Shown here one piece after another: positions 16,843 to 25,591 of a stretch of DNA of 64,000 nt. The number at the start of each line of letters is the position of its first letter. The stretch's first letter is position 1. The notes under the pieces are model-generated. The model worked only from the letters and a program-made list of their open reading frames with translations. It did not search any database and was not told where the DNA came from. The stretch is from Bacillota bacterium. Lineage in GTDB: Bacteria; Bacillota; Clostridia; Tissierellales; Peptoniphilaceae. Position numbers and translations under genes: made by a program. Location: the NCBI GenBank assembly GCA_030532225.1, contig JAUNLQ010000001.1:186001-250000 (forward strand). Direction: 5' to 3'.

Positions 16843-17710
16843 GATTCATACCTCCACCTAGGTCACAATATTCGTGGTGCTTTTGGTCTTCTTGGGCCTT
16901 GTACTGGGTCATCCTAGTCATAGCCTGGTCAAAGTCTACTTGGTGGCCATCAAATTCTGGCCCATCAACACAGGCAAACTTAGTCTGACCTCCTACACTT
17001 AGCCTACAGGCTCCACACATGCCAGTACCGTCTACCATAATTGGATTCATAGATACAATAGTAGGAATATTTAGGCCCTTGGTCTTAAGGCAGACAAACT
17101 TCATCATAATCATTGGCCCGATGGAAATACATTGGTCGTAGGTCTTGCCCTTTTCAATCATGTAGTCTATACCATCTGTAACTAGGCCATGAAGGCCATA
17201 AGAGCCGTCATCTGTACAAATTAAAAGCTCATCTGCCAGGTCCCTAAATCTGTCTTCTAAAATTACCAGGTCCTTGTTTCTAGCTCCTAAGATTACATCA
17301 AAGGCTATGCCATTTTCTCTTAGCCACTTGGCCTGAGGCATTAAAGGTGCTGTTCCCAAGCCTCCAGCTACTAACAAAAACTTTTTCTTCTTTAAATCTT
17401 CCAAGTCTGCTTCCACAAACTTAGAAGGCAGACCTAAAGGACCAAGAAAATCTGCCAAATAGTCTCCCTCTTCCATGGCAAATAATTTCTTAGTAGAGAC
17501 TCCCAGACCTTGGACTACAATATTAACACTGCCCTCATCTAAATTTGTGTCACAAATAGTTAGGGGGATTCTCTCTCCATTTTCATCTACAATTAGAATA
17601 ATAAATTGGCCAGGCTGGGCCTTTTTTGCAACATCATTGGCTGCTATGTCAAAGGAATAAATTCCCTCAGCCAAGTTTTCTTTTCTTAAAATCTTATACA
17701 AGTCCTTCAC
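16835..17710 (-). CDS. nfnA: NfnA: FAD/2Fe-2S small subunit of ferredoxin:NADP oxidoreductase
   Basis: A 291-aa protein of the dihydroorotate/sulfide dehydrogenase electron-transfer family. The order is an FAD-binding barrel (PGQFIIL; RIPLTIC), an NAD(H) Rossmann domain (VAGGLGTAPLMP) and a C-terminal 2Fe-2S loop with MCGACRLSV and a further Cys in FACVDGPEF. Followed by nfnB with 8-nt overlap, it forms the NADH-dependent reduced ferredoxin:NADP+ oxidoreductase. The upstream region shares a 21-nt identical block with the upstream region of the next gene. Confidence 0.9.
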   Translation of the reverse strand: MKDLYKILRKENLAEGIYSFDIAANDVAKKAQPGQFIILIVDENGERIPLTICDTNLDEGSVNIVVQGLGVSTKKLFAMEEGDYLADFLGPLGLPSKFVEADLEDLKKKKFLLVAGGLGTAPLMPQAKWLRENGIAFDVILGARNKDLVILEDRFRDLADELLICTDDGSYGLHGLVTDGIDYMIEKGKTYDQCISIGPMIMMKFVCLKTKGLNIPTIVSMNPIMVDGTGMCGACRLSVGGQTKFACVDGPEFDGHQVDFDQAMTRMTQYKAQEDQKHHEYCDLGGGMNLE

Positions 17711-17732
17711 CCCAAAATTTTTTCTATTCCCT

Positions 17733-17753
17733 ATTATACTCTATTTTATTTAA
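17733..17753 (-). promoter_or_regulatory. Promoter-like block upstream of nfnA, copy A of a twin sequence
   Basis: A 21-nt segment identical to 18872-18892, with flanking similarity on both sides. On the minus strand it contains TATAAT (-10). It starts within the last codons and stop of the upstream Ldh gene and lies 23 nt before the nfnA start, so nfnA likely has its own promoter. Confidence 0.55.
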
Positions 17754-18813
17754 AATTTGTTGAAAAATATTTTTCCAGGTCTAGGCCTACTTGGTCTGCA
17801 AGTTCTTTTACTTCTTTATATAGACCTGGACTTATGACTATGCCCTCTTTCTTGCTTTTTTCTTCTTTGGCTGAAGATCTTTCTCCTGGTAGAAAAATTT
17901 GGTCTACTCCTTGAGCCTTTTTACTTGCCTTTATATCTGCTATATAATCTTCAATTAGCCTATTAAAGTCTTCCCTGGCCATAAAGCGGCTAGGATCTAG
18001 GGCCAAATACAAGGACCCTAGTTCTTGGCCTTTTTCGTCTTGGCCAAGACCAGGCATTCTGTCTAAATAAGAAGCCCCTGTTAAGAGGCCTGCCATTATA
18101 TCTACTAGCAAGGCTAGGCCATAGCCCTTTGGTCCTCCTAAGGGAAGTAAGGATCCTGCCAGGCCTTCTTTAGGGTCTGTGGTCCTCTGGCCTTCAGCTG
18201 TTATCGCCCAAGTGTCAGGTATGGACTGGCCATTTCTAAGGGCTACTTCTAGCTTGCCATAGGCAACATTAGAGGTGGACATGTCTATTACTATGTCAGT
18301 TTTCTTCCCTCCTGGTATGGCTACAGCTATAGGGTTGGACCCTAATTTTCTTTCAGCTCCACCAAAAGGAGCCATTAAAGGCAGGGTATTGGTAATGGCC
18401 AAACCTATAAGACCTTGGTCAGCCATTTTCATTGGATAGTAAGAGGCTATGCCAAAGTGGTTCATGTTCCTAAGTCCAACACAGGCAAGGCCATATTCCT
18501 TGGCTAGGGCTATGGCTTCTTCAGTAGCCTTAAGGGCTGCCAGATGGCCTAGGCCGTTGTCTCCATCTATTAGGGCCATAGTTGGACCAAGTCTTTTTAG
18601 CTCTAGGCTAGGATTTAAGTTTACTGCTCCTAGCTTTATTTTTTTCACATACCAGCTTAGTCTGGCTATGCCATGGGAGCCAATGCCCCTCAGGTCAGCC
18701 TTAGTCAAAACATCTGCTACAATTTGGCCTTGGCTTCTTCCTAGGCCAACTTTTTCTAATATATCTGTAATTAAGCCTTGTTCATTTTCTTGGCTAATAA
18801 TGTGTTTTTCCAT
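17746..18813 (-). CDS. Ldh/malate dehydrogenase-2 family NAD(P)H-dependent oxidoreductase
   Basis: A 355-aa member of the type-2 malate/L-lactate/sulfolactate dehydrogenase family, which has a fold distinct from classical LDH. Family segments seen are RGIGSHGIARL, NMNHFGIASYY (catalytic His region), NPIAVAIPG and GGPKGYGLALLVDI. It would reduce a 2-oxo acid with NAD(P)H; the actual substrate (malate, lactate, ureidoglycolate or another) cannot be assigned. It shares a promoter block with nfnA, suggesting redox-linked co-regulation. Confidence 0.85.
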   Translation of the reverse strand: MEKHIISQENEQGLITDILEKVGLGRSQGQIVADVLTKADLRGIGSHGIARLSWYVKKIKLGAVNLNPSLELKRLGPTMALIDGDNGLGHLAALKATEEAIALAKEYGLACVGLRNMNHFGIASYYPMKMADQGLIGLAITNTLPLMAPFGGAERKLGSNPIAVAIPGGKKTDIVIDMSTSNVAYGKLEVALRNGQSIPDTWAITAEGQRTTDPKEGLAGSLLPLGGPKGYGLALLVDIMAGLLTGASYLDRMPGLGQDEKGQELGSLYLALDPSRFMAREDFNRLIEDYIADIKASKKAQGVDQIFLPGERSSAKEEKSKKEGIVISPGLYKEVKELADQVGLDLEKYFSTNFK

Positions 18814-18871
18814 TTTCTCACCTTTTCTCTTTGTTTTTTCTTAAGCTTGTCCCAAAAATTTTCTATCCTTT

Positions 18872-18892
18872 ATTATACTCTATTTTATTTAA
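18872..18892 (-). promoter_or_regulatory. Promoter-like block upstream of Ldh gene, copy B of a twin sequence
   Basis: Identical over 21 nt to 17733-17753, with a minus-strand TATAAT about 60 nt before the Ldh-family start. The surrounding CCCAAAAATTTT and TTTGTT stretches are also shared between the two copies. Confidence 0.55.
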
Positions 18893-18912
18893 GCTTTGTT
18901 AAAAATCCCCTA

Positions 18913-18943
18913 GAAAAAAGACACTCCTTAAAGAGTGCCTTTA
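18913..18943 (-). terminator. Terminator of AspT-like transporter gene
   Basis: On the minus strand GGCACTC pairs with GGAGTGTC (loop TTTAA) and is followed by TTTTTTC. Confidence 0.8.
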
Positions 18944-18954
18944 AAATCTAAAAA

Positions 18955-20364
18955 CTAAATTGGTAGCTGATAAATTATTAGGGACAAAATAACCATAAAC
19001 AAGGTGGCTATTGGTTGAGTTGCTCCATAAGAGGTAGCTGGCTCGTCACAACCTAGGGCGTCTATAGCAGCACCAAGTCCTGGGGCAGAAGTCATGCCAC
19101 CAGTTAAGGCTCCACCAAGTAGACTCCAGTTTATCTTGAAAACATAATGGCCTAGGAAGAAGCCAACTAAAATTGCTCCATAGGCTACAATGTTAGCTAC
19201 AATTACTACTGAAAGTCCACTACCAGTTAAGGCTTCTACAACTCTAAAGCCGTAGTTTACTCCAGTGGCTGCTAGGAACAAGGATAGGAAATAGGTTCTT
19301 AGGTTACCAAGTAACATAGAGTTCATCCTAAACTTAATAGGTCCTAGTTCCCCTTTGGCTCCTAGTAAAAGGGCTACAATTATGCCTCCACCTACATTGC
19401 CTAGGGAGAAATATCCTAAAGGTCCTAGATTTATTTTTAGCATACCAAGGGCATAGCCTAAGAAGGCTGTTAGAGAGAAACCAACAAAGTCAAAGTTAAC
19501 TTCTTGGATTCCATCATCTTCATCTCCTGCAGTGTCAATGGATTTTTGTTCAAAGTATTTTCGTTTTTCTTCTTCAACATCAATTTTAAAAATTAATGGC
19601 AGGAAGTTTACTGCCAAGATTATAGCCAAAACACCAAAAGGATAACCTAGGGAATAACCAACTCCAACTCCAGCTTCTGCTTCTGAGGCATAGATTTGGA
19701 TTTCTTCTTCTGTTAGACTTTGGGTATTTTCTAGGGTCTTCTTTTCAGGTGCAGGAAGGTCCTTTAGCTTGGCCTCTCTTTCCATGGCTGTATTAATCAT
19801 ATTTAAAATTAGTTGTTGCTTCTTAGGACTTTGGTCCTTAAAAGCCTGGCCAGATCTTACTGCTTCTGCATTGGCAGATTGAACTGAGGCGCCTAGGCCA
19901 GCAGATGAGGTTAAAGATCCAGTATAAGTACCTGTAATTTGGTAAGGGTTCATAGAAGACATTAGTCTAGAGGCTCCATAGGAAAACACCATGCCAGCAA
20001 GAGGAATTACAATGGCTAAAATAGTAAACTGCTTGCCGTATTTTTTTAGGGCGTATTTCATATCCTTGGCTGCCAACAAACCTGTACCAACAATAAAGAT
20101 CATTAAAGATAGGTTTCTAATACCAGCATCAATAATATTACCTGACACCACCTTTTGGGCCCTGGCATAAAGACCAGAGCTTTCTGGAATTGCTGCTGCC
20201 AGCTTGGTTATAAAAAATCCAACAACCAAGCCTATAAACAAGGCACCAGATATACCAAAAGAAAACTTGCCAAATTTGATTTTGCCAAAAAGATTACCTA
20301 AGGCAAGGATCAAAAACATTAAAACAAATTGGTTTAAGAAAAAGTTCTGTATATCAAAACTCAT
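18955..20364 (-). CDS. AspT/YidE-type (aspartate:alanine exchanger family) transporter
   Basis: A 469-aa membrane protein with about ten spans. It contains two copies of the YidE/YbjL duplication motif: one around residue 145 (GTYTGSLTSSAGLGASV) and a clearer one at the C-terminus (GGALTGGMTSAPGLGAAIDALG). A charged cytoplasmic loop of about 110 residues (residues about 175-285) separates the halves; the AspT relatives carry TrkA_C domains there, which are not obvious here. The family exchanges amino acids such as aspartate for alanine. It follows gdhA by 25 nt, so glutamate or another amino acid is a plausible cargo. GltS was considered but the motifs fit AspT better. Confidence 0.8.
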   Translation of the reverse strand: MSFDIQNFFLNQFVLMFLILALGNLFGKIKFGKFSFGISGALFIGLVVGFFITKLAAAIPESSGLYARAQKVVSGNIIDAGIRNLSLMIFIVGTGLLAAKDMKYALKKYGKQFTILAIVIPLAGMVFSYGASRLMSSMNPYQITGTYTGSLTSSAGLGASVQSANAEAVRSGQAFKDQSPKKQQLILNMINTAMEREAKLKDLPAPEKKTLENTQSLTEEEIQIYASEAEAGVGVGYSLGYPFGVLAIILAVNFLPLIFKIDVEEEKRKYFEQKSIDTAGDEDDGIQEVNFDFVGFSLTAFLGYALGMLKINLGPLGYFSLGNVGGGIIVALLLGAKGELGPIKFRMNSMLLGNLRTYFLSLFLAATGVNYGFRVVEALTGSGLSVVIVANIVAYGAILVGFFLGHYVFKINWSLLGGALTGGMTSAPGLGAAIDALGCDEPATSYGATQPIATLFMVILSLIIYQLPI

Positions 20365-20389
20365 AAAATCCCCCTCTCAATAAAATTTT

Positions 20390-21646
20390 TTAGTACCAAC
20401 CTCTTAGCTTCATAGTTTCTGCAACAATTTTTATAGAATACATATAGGCTGCTTCTCTCATTGTAACTTCTTTGTTAGCTTCTTTTAAATTCCAGATATT
20501 GTCAAAGGCTTTTTGCATTATTTGGGCTTCTTTTTGGTTTACTTCTTCTTCAGTCCAATAATAGCCAGCCCTGTTTTGTAGCCATTCAAAATAAGAAACT
20601 GTTACTCCACCTGCATTAGTCAAAACATCTGGACAGACGAAAATTCCTCTTTCTTTAAGGATTCTGTCTCCCTCCCTAGTTACAGGTCCATTGGCAGCTT
20701 CCATTACAGCCTTGGCTCCAACTAGGGGCGCAGTGTTTTCGTCAATAACATTTTCTAGGGCTGCTGGAATAAGTAGGTCCACATTTAATTTCCAAAAGTC
20801 TTCAATGGAAATAACTTCCACCCCTGGAAATTCTTTTAAGTTTCTATTGGTCTTTCTAAATTCCATTAGGTCAGGAATTTCTATGCCGTCCTTAGAATAA
20901 ATTGCAAATTCTTCTTCCTTTTCATGGCCTGCAATGGCTAGGGTCTTAATGCCAGCCTCATAAAGATGCTTGCAAGTAAAGGAACCAACATTACCAAAGC
21001 CTTGAAGGGCTGCTGTAGATTCTTCTGGCTTTTTGCCAATTTTTTCCAAATACTTTTTAGAAATTTCCACAACTCCAAGACCTGTAGCTGCTCCTCTACC
21101 TAAGGATCCACCAAACTCTACTGGCTTACCAGTGATCATGCCTAGGTTTTCTTGGCCAGTTAATTTCATATACTCATCTACCATCCAAGACATAATTTGG
21201 CCATTGGTGTTTACATCTGGAGCTGGAATATCAATGTCAGGTCCTAGATACTTATAAAGTTTTTCTACATAGCCCCTTGATAATTGTTCTAGCTCTCTAG
21301 GAGAAAGTTCCTTAGGGTCTACAATAACTCCTCCCTTGCCTCCACCATAAGGAATACCAACTATGCCGCATTTAAAGGTCATCCAAATTGATAGGGCCTT
21401 AACTTCGTCATTAGAAACATTTTCGTGGAATCTAATACCACCCTTGTAAGGGCCAATGGCATTGTTGTGTTGAGACCTAAAGCCTTTAAAGACCTTGGTC
21501 TTTCCTGAGTCCATTTTTACAGGTATGGCTACTTCCAAAACCCTTTGTGGTTCTTTTAATAACTCATAAACGTCTTGGTCAAGACCTAGCCTTTGGCAGG
21601 CGATTTCTACTTGCCTTTGTGCATTTAATAATACTTCTGATGTCAA
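20390..21646 (-). CDS. gdhA: Glutamate dehydrogenase (Glu/Leu/Phe/Val dehydrogenase family)
   Basis: A 418-aa hexameric-type glutamate dehydrogenase catalysing glutamate + NAD(P)+ to 2-oxoglutarate + NH4+. The catalytic core shows GGIRFHENVSNDEVKALSIWM, the active-site Lys in PYGGGKGG and the dinucleotide loop GFGNVGS. The start is TTG at 21646 (MTSEVLL): a GGAGG lies 7 nt upstream, whereas the longer frame from 21691 has no RBS and reads through the Shine-Dalgarno. Length matches NAD-linked catabolic GDHs (about 420). With GltS and AspT-like transporters around it, a catabolic role in glutamate fermentation is likely. A divergent LysR gene is the presumed regulator. Confidence 0.95.
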   Translation of the reverse strand: MTSEVLLNAQRQVEIACQRLGLDQDVYELLKEPQRVLEVAIPVKMDSGKTKVFKGFRSQHNNAIGPYKGGIRFHENVSNDEVKALSIWMTFKCGIVGIPYGGGKGGVIVDPKELSPRELEQLSRGYVEKLYKYLGPDIDIPAPDVNTNGQIMSWMVDEYMKLTGQENLGMITGKPVEFGGSLGRGAATGLGVVEISKKYLEKIGKKPEESTAALQGFGNVGSFTCKHLYEAGIKTLAIAGHEKEEEFAIYSKDGIEIPDLMEFRKTNRNLKEFPGVEVISIEDFWKLNVDLLIPAALENVIDENTAPLVGAKAVMEAANGPVTREGDRILKERGIFVCPDVLTNAGGVTVSYFEWLQNRAGYYWTEEEVNQKEAQIMQKAFDNIWNLKEANKEVTMREAAYMYSIKIVAETMKLRGWY

Positions 21647-21703
21647 AACAATTCCTCCTTTTCTCTTTTTGCAACTTGTTATCGTTTTCATAAGCTCAAT
21701 TAA

Positions 21704-21732
21704 ATTATATTGCTAATATTCACAAATGTAAA
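21704..21732 (-). promoter_or_regulatory. Promoter of gdhA
   Basis: On the minus strand TTTACA (21727-21732) and TATAAT (21704-21709) are 17 nt apart, about 58 nt before the TTG start. The -35 overlaps one arm of a TGTAA/TTACA inverted repeat (21727-21731 and 21747-21751), a candidate LysR binding site between the divergent genes. Confidence 0.65.
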
Positions 21733-21809
21733 ACAAGGTTTTTCGATTACATCACAAGCTTTTACTTGTATATAATCTGTGGTAAACTTATTTTAAGGAG
21801 GGAAAGTCT

Positions 21810-22802
21810 ATGAAGGATAATTTGGAAATGTTTTTGTTAGTTGCAGAGGAATTAAATTTTACTAAGGCAGCTGAAAAAGCCTTTGTCTCCCAACAAACTG
21901 CCAGCTACCACATAAAAACTTTAGAAGACCAATATAAGGTTAAGCTTTTTAATAGAAGGCCAAATCTGTCTTTAACAGAGGCTGGTCAGTTTTTGTACCA
22001 GTCCTTGAAAAATCTTAAGTCCATGGAAAAATCCATAGCCGAAGGTCTTTCTGACTATACTGGCGAGTCTATTGGTGAACTTAAGGTAGGCATTAATACT
22101 GTTAGGGCTAGGATTTTAAATCCTGGAGTCTTGGCAAAGTATATGAAAATCTTCCCTAAGATTTCTACTAACTTTTTTATTTACGATACTTATATTTTGT
22201 CTGACATGTTAATTAACCAAGAAATCAATATGTTTATGGGAGTAAACACCAGGGCCAATCCAGCCTTTAAAAGACTTAAGCTTAAAGACGAAAATATTTA
22301 TCTCTTGGCTACAAAAAAATTTTTAAAGGACCATAAGGGCTTTACAGACCAAGAAATTTCTAAGCTCCACAAGGAAGGCATTAATATTAACAGCCTAGAC
22401 GGCCTGCCCTTTATTAGAAATCTAAAAGGCTGTGCCCTAACCCAGGTTTTGGACAGAACTATTACCAAGTACGACATAGCCATACCTGAAAATATTAATA
22501 CTAGTGACTATGATATACAAATCGACCTTTGTGGCTCTAGCCTAGCTTCTGCCTTTTGTCCTTCTATGATTCTCTACAGGGTTATAGAACACAACCAGCT
22601 TAACAAGGGAAGTGACAGGGAGATTTTGATTTTTAAAATAAATGATTTAGAAGAGTCTTTGAGAATTGATATAGTAACTTCTGCCCTAATCCCAGCTCCC
22701 AAGTATCTTAGCCTTTTTATAGATGAGTTGACTAGAGAGGCTAAAGAAAAGTACGACTATTTACAGGCCTGGCTAGAGGCTTATTTTTCTACAGACTTAT
22801 AA
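21810..22802 (+). CDS. LysR-family transcriptional regulator
   Basis: A 330-aa LTTR. The N-terminal winged helix-turn-helix is intact (MFLLVAEELNFTKAAEKAFVSQQTASYHIKTLE), and the remainder is a periplasmic-binding-protein-like effector domain. It is transcribed divergently from gdhA, the arrangement typical of LysR regulators controlling their neighbour. An AAGGAGGG RBS precedes the ATG, and a TATAAT at 21771-21776 is the likely -10. Glutamate or 2-oxoglutarate is a plausible co-inducer, by analogy with GltC-type regulators. Confidence 0.9.
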   Translation: MKDNLEMFLLVAEELNFTKAAEKAFVSQQTASYHIKTLEDQYKVKLFNRRPNLSLTEAGQFLYQSLKNLKSMEKSIAEGLSDYTGESIGELKVGINTVRARILNPGVLAKYMKIFPKISTNFFIYDTYILSDMLINQEINMFMGVNTRANPAFKRLKLKDENIYLLATKKFLKDHKGFTDQEISKLHKEGININSLDGLPFIRNLKGCALTQVLDRTITKYDIAIPENINTSDYDIQIDLCGSSLASAFCPSMILYRVIEHNQLNKGSDREILIFKINDLEESLRIDIVTSALIPAPKYLSLFIDELTREAKEKYDYLQAWLEAYFSTDL

Positions 22803-22809
22803 ATCTTAT

Positions 22810-22838
22810 GGACATAAATTTCTATGTCCTTTTTTTTG
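22810..22838 (+). terminator. Terminator of the LysR gene
   Basis: GGACATA pairs with TATGTCC across AATTTC and is followed by eight or nine T residues. Confidence 0.85.
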
Positions 22839-22842
22839 ACCA

Positions 22843-22877
22843 AAGAAAAACTGCCAGAATATAAATCCTGACAGTTA
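22843..22877 (-). terminator. Terminator of gltS
   Basis: On the minus strand AACTGTCAG pairs with CTGGCAGTT (one wobble) and is followed by TTTTC. Confidence 0.7.
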
Positions 22878-22884
22878 TAAGGTC

Positions 22885-24105
22885 TTAGAAATTAATTTGG
22901 GCAAAGCCTGTAATTATTAACACATTTATTATGTCTATGGCAAAGGCTCCAACCATTGGTAGAATAAAGTAGGCCTTTGGTGCTGGTCCATATTTTTCTG
23001 TAATTGAGTCCATGTTAGCTAGGGCGTTGTAAGTTGCTCCCATACCGAAGCCACACATTCCTCCAGCTAATACTGCTGCGTCATAGTCGCTACCCATAAC
23101 TTTAAAGCATAGGAAATATGCGAATAGGGCCATTAAAAGTGTTTGAGCTCCTAAGATTATTAGCATTGGCCCAAATACTGCCTTTAATTCTGACAAGTCA
23201 ATGGTTATTAAGGCTATTGACAAGAAGATGTTAAGTCCTAAAGATCCAGAAATGTCATTGGCTCTTTGGTTTATTTTAAAGGCTTCTTTCTTGCCTAGGG
23301 TGTTAACAAAAATTCCTGCAAAGATCATGGCAGCTACATATTCTGGTAGGTTAAATTCTGTACCCATTATAGTTACATTTTCTTTTAAGTAGTTTTTCAA
23401 AATTGCTCCAAGGCCAACTGAAACGAAAATTAGGGCCAAAACTTTTAAGAAGTCTTCTACTGTAAGGTCCCTAGTTTTTTCTAGTTGAACTGTTTGGTTG
23501 CCACCAACAAAGTTAGATGCTGGTTTTAGCTTATGTCTTTTGATCCTAGCTGAGCCTACAGGTCCACCTATTAAAGATCCCATAATTACTCCAAAGGTTG
23601 CTGCTGCTAAGGCAATAACTTCTCCTGCTGGAAGTCCTGCTGCTTCAAGGTCTGGACCCCAAGCTGCTGCTGTACCATGGCCACCTGTCATAGTAAGTGA
23701 TCCACAAGCAAGGCCTAGTAGAGATGATTCTCCAATGACCTTTGCCAAAACCATACCTACAACATTTTGTGAGAACACTAAAACAATAGATAATAACAAG
23801 AAGACTAAAAAGCCCTTGCCACCTTTTTTTAGAGTTTCAAGGTCTGCACCAATACCAATACTTGTAAAGAAGACCATCATAAAAGGATCCTTTAAAGTAA
23901 CGTCCATTTCAAAGGCTACGATTCCATTGGATTTTAAAATTAAATGAATAATTGCAAATAAAAATCCTCCAATTACTGGAGCTGGAATACAAAATCTTTC
24001 AAAAAAATTAACTTTTGACCTTAAGAATTTTCCAACATAGAGCATAATAATAGCAATTGCTGTTGTTTGCATCATATTTGTTGAAATTGTATAAATGTTT
24101 TCCAT
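22885..24105 (-). CDS. gltS: Sodium/glutamate symporter GltS
   Basis: A 406-aa Na+/glutamate symporter with ten or more membrane spans. The signature TGGHGTAAAWGPDLEAAG and the second-half GGMCGFGMGATYNALANM are the two pore-loop regions of the ESS family. I prefer the ATG at 24105 (MENIYTIS); the only upstream option is a TTG seven codons earlier. It converges with the LysR gene and imports glutamate for GDH. Confidence 0.9.
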   Translation of the reverse strand: MENIYTISTNMMQTTAIAIIMLYVGKFLRSKVNFFERFCIPAPVIGGFLFAIIHLILKSNGIVAFEMDVTLKDPFMMVFFTSIGIGADLETLKKGGKGFLVFLLLSIVLVFSQNVVGMVLAKVIGESSLLGLACGSLTMTGGHGTAAAWGPDLEAAGLPAGEVIALAAATFGVIMGSLIGGPVGSARIKRHKLKPASNFVGGNQTVQLEKTRDLTVEDFLKVLALIFVSVGLGAILKNYLKENVTIMGTEFNLPEYVAAMIFAGIFVNTLGKKEAFKINQRANDISGSLGLNIFLSIALITIDLSELKAVFGPMLIILGAQTLLMALFAYFLCFKVMGSDYDAAVLAGGMCGFGMGATYNALANMDSITEKYGPAPKAYFILPMVGAFAIDIINVLIITGFAQINF

Positions 24106-24261
24106 TTTTCTTTTCTCTCCCTTCAATTAAAAAAATGACAACTTTGCCATTTTAACACAAAGATTTACCTAGAGTCAAGAAAACTAAAAGGATTTTTATA
24201 TAAGTCTAGGTCCTGGAGCCAAGGAATTTTCTAATTTTTTCCCTTGCCTAGGAAGTTTTTC

Positions 24262-24306
24262 CCAAGAAAAAACCACTGGAAGACTAGGCTTAGCCTCCAA
24301 TGGTTT
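24262..24306 (-). terminator. Terminator at the end of the gcv-glyA operon
   Basis: On the minus strand AACCATTGGA pairs with TCCAGTGGTT around an inner hairpin and is followed by TTTTTTC. Confidence 0.75.
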
Positions 24307-24315
24307 AGGATTTTC

Positions 24316-25566
24316 TTATTTTGTTTCAGGTAGATTTGGATAAAGTGGGAAGTCTTTTAGTAAGTTAAGAACGTCAGCCTTAATTTCTTCAGCTGGTCTA
24401 CTTTGTTTCAAGGCTTCTACCATAAGAGATGCAACTTTTCTAACATCGTCTTCTTTCATTCCCCTAGTTGTTACTGCTGGAGTACCAATTCTAATACCTG
24501 ATGTGATCCAAGGTTTTTCTGGGTCATTTGGAACTGTGTTTTTGTTAGTAGTTATGTGAACTTCTTTAAGTCTTTCTTCTGCAATTTTTCCAGTAATACC
24601 TAGGTTTCTAACGTCTAATAGTAGTAAGTGGTTGTCTGTTCCACCTGATACTAGTCTAATTCCACCTTCAGTTAGAACCTGACCCATGGCCTTGGCGTTT
24701 TTAACTACTTGGCCAATATATTCTTTGTAAGATGGGTCTAAGGCTTCTTTGGCTGCAACTGCCTTAGCTGCAATTACGTGAACAAGTGGGCCACCTTGAA
24801 GACCTGGGAATACTGCTGAGTCGATCTTCTTTGCATATTCTGCCTTACAGAAAATAACTCCTCCTCTTGGTCCTCTTAGGGTCTTGTGGGTAGTTGTAGT
24901 AACAATGTCTGCATAAGGAATTGGACTTTGGTGGTAGCCTGCTGCTACAAGGCCAGCAATGTGGGCCATGTCTACCATTAATAAAGCTCCAACTTCCTTG
25001 GCAATTTTTCCAAGTCTTTCAAAGTCTATTTCTCTAGCATAGGCTGAGGCACCTGCTACTATCATTTTTGGTTTTACTTCTTTGGCTAGTTCTTCAACCT
25101 TGTCATAGTCAAGTCTTTCAGTTTCTGGGTCTACTCCATAGGCTACAAAGTTGTAAAGTTTTCCTGAAACGTTAACTGGAGATCCATGGGTAAGATGGCC
25201 ACCTTCTGATAGGTTCATTCCTAAAACTGTGTCTCCTGGTTCTAAGAAAGCTGTATAAACTGCAATGTTAGCATTGGCACCTGCGTGAGGTTGAACATTA
25301 ACATGGTCTGCACCAAAAAGTTTGGCATATCTATCTCTAGCAAGATTTTCTACTACGTCTGCATATTCGCAACCAGCATAATATCTCTTGCCTGGATAAC
25401 CTTCAGCATACTTGTTAGTAAATACAGATCCCATAGCTTCCATTACTGCTTCACTTACAATGTTTTCTGATGCTATAAGTTCGATTTCTTCTCTCTCCCT
25501 ATGAAGCTCATTCATCATAGCTTCATAAACTTCAGCATCAGCTTTTTTAAGCTCTTCTTTAAACAT
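24316..25566 (-). CDS. glyA: Serine hydroxymethyltransferase
   Basis: A 416-aa fold-type I PLP enzyme interconverting serine + THF with glycine + methylene-THF. The PLP lysine is in [15 protein letters not shown], and the N-terminal IASENIVS and [16 protein letters not shown] substrate/PLP loops are intact. It is the last gene of the gcv operon, 25 nt after folD, and links the glycine cleavage products to serine synthesis or degradation. Confidence 0.97.
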   Translation of the reverse strand: MFKEELKKADAEVYEAMMNELHREREEIELIASENIVSEAVMEAMGSVFTNKYAEGYPGKRYYAGCEYADVVENLARDRYAKLFGADHVNVQPHAGANANIAVYTAFLEPGDTVLGMNLSEGGHLTHGSPVNVSGKLYNFVAYGVDPETERLDYDKVEELAKEVKPKMIVAGASAYAREIDFERLGKIAKEVGALLMVDMAHIAGLVAAGYHQSPIPYADIVTTTTHKTLRGPRGGVIFCKAEYAKKIDSAVFPGLQGGPLVHVIAAKAVAAKEALDPSYKEYIGQVVKNAKAMGQVLTEGGIRLVSGGTDNHLLLLDVRNLGITGKIAEERLKEVHITTNKNTVPNDPEKPWITSGIRIGTPAVTTRGMKEDDVRKVASLMVEALKQSRPAEEIKADVLNLLKDFPLYPNLPETK

Positions 25567-25591
25567 TTTACTCTCCTTATTTATAAAAATT

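Noticed and set aside
18955..20364. Sodium/glutamate symporter call for this gene
   Set aside because: The GGMTSAPGLGAAIDALG repeat motif fits the AspT/YidE family better; the true GltS is at 22885-24105.
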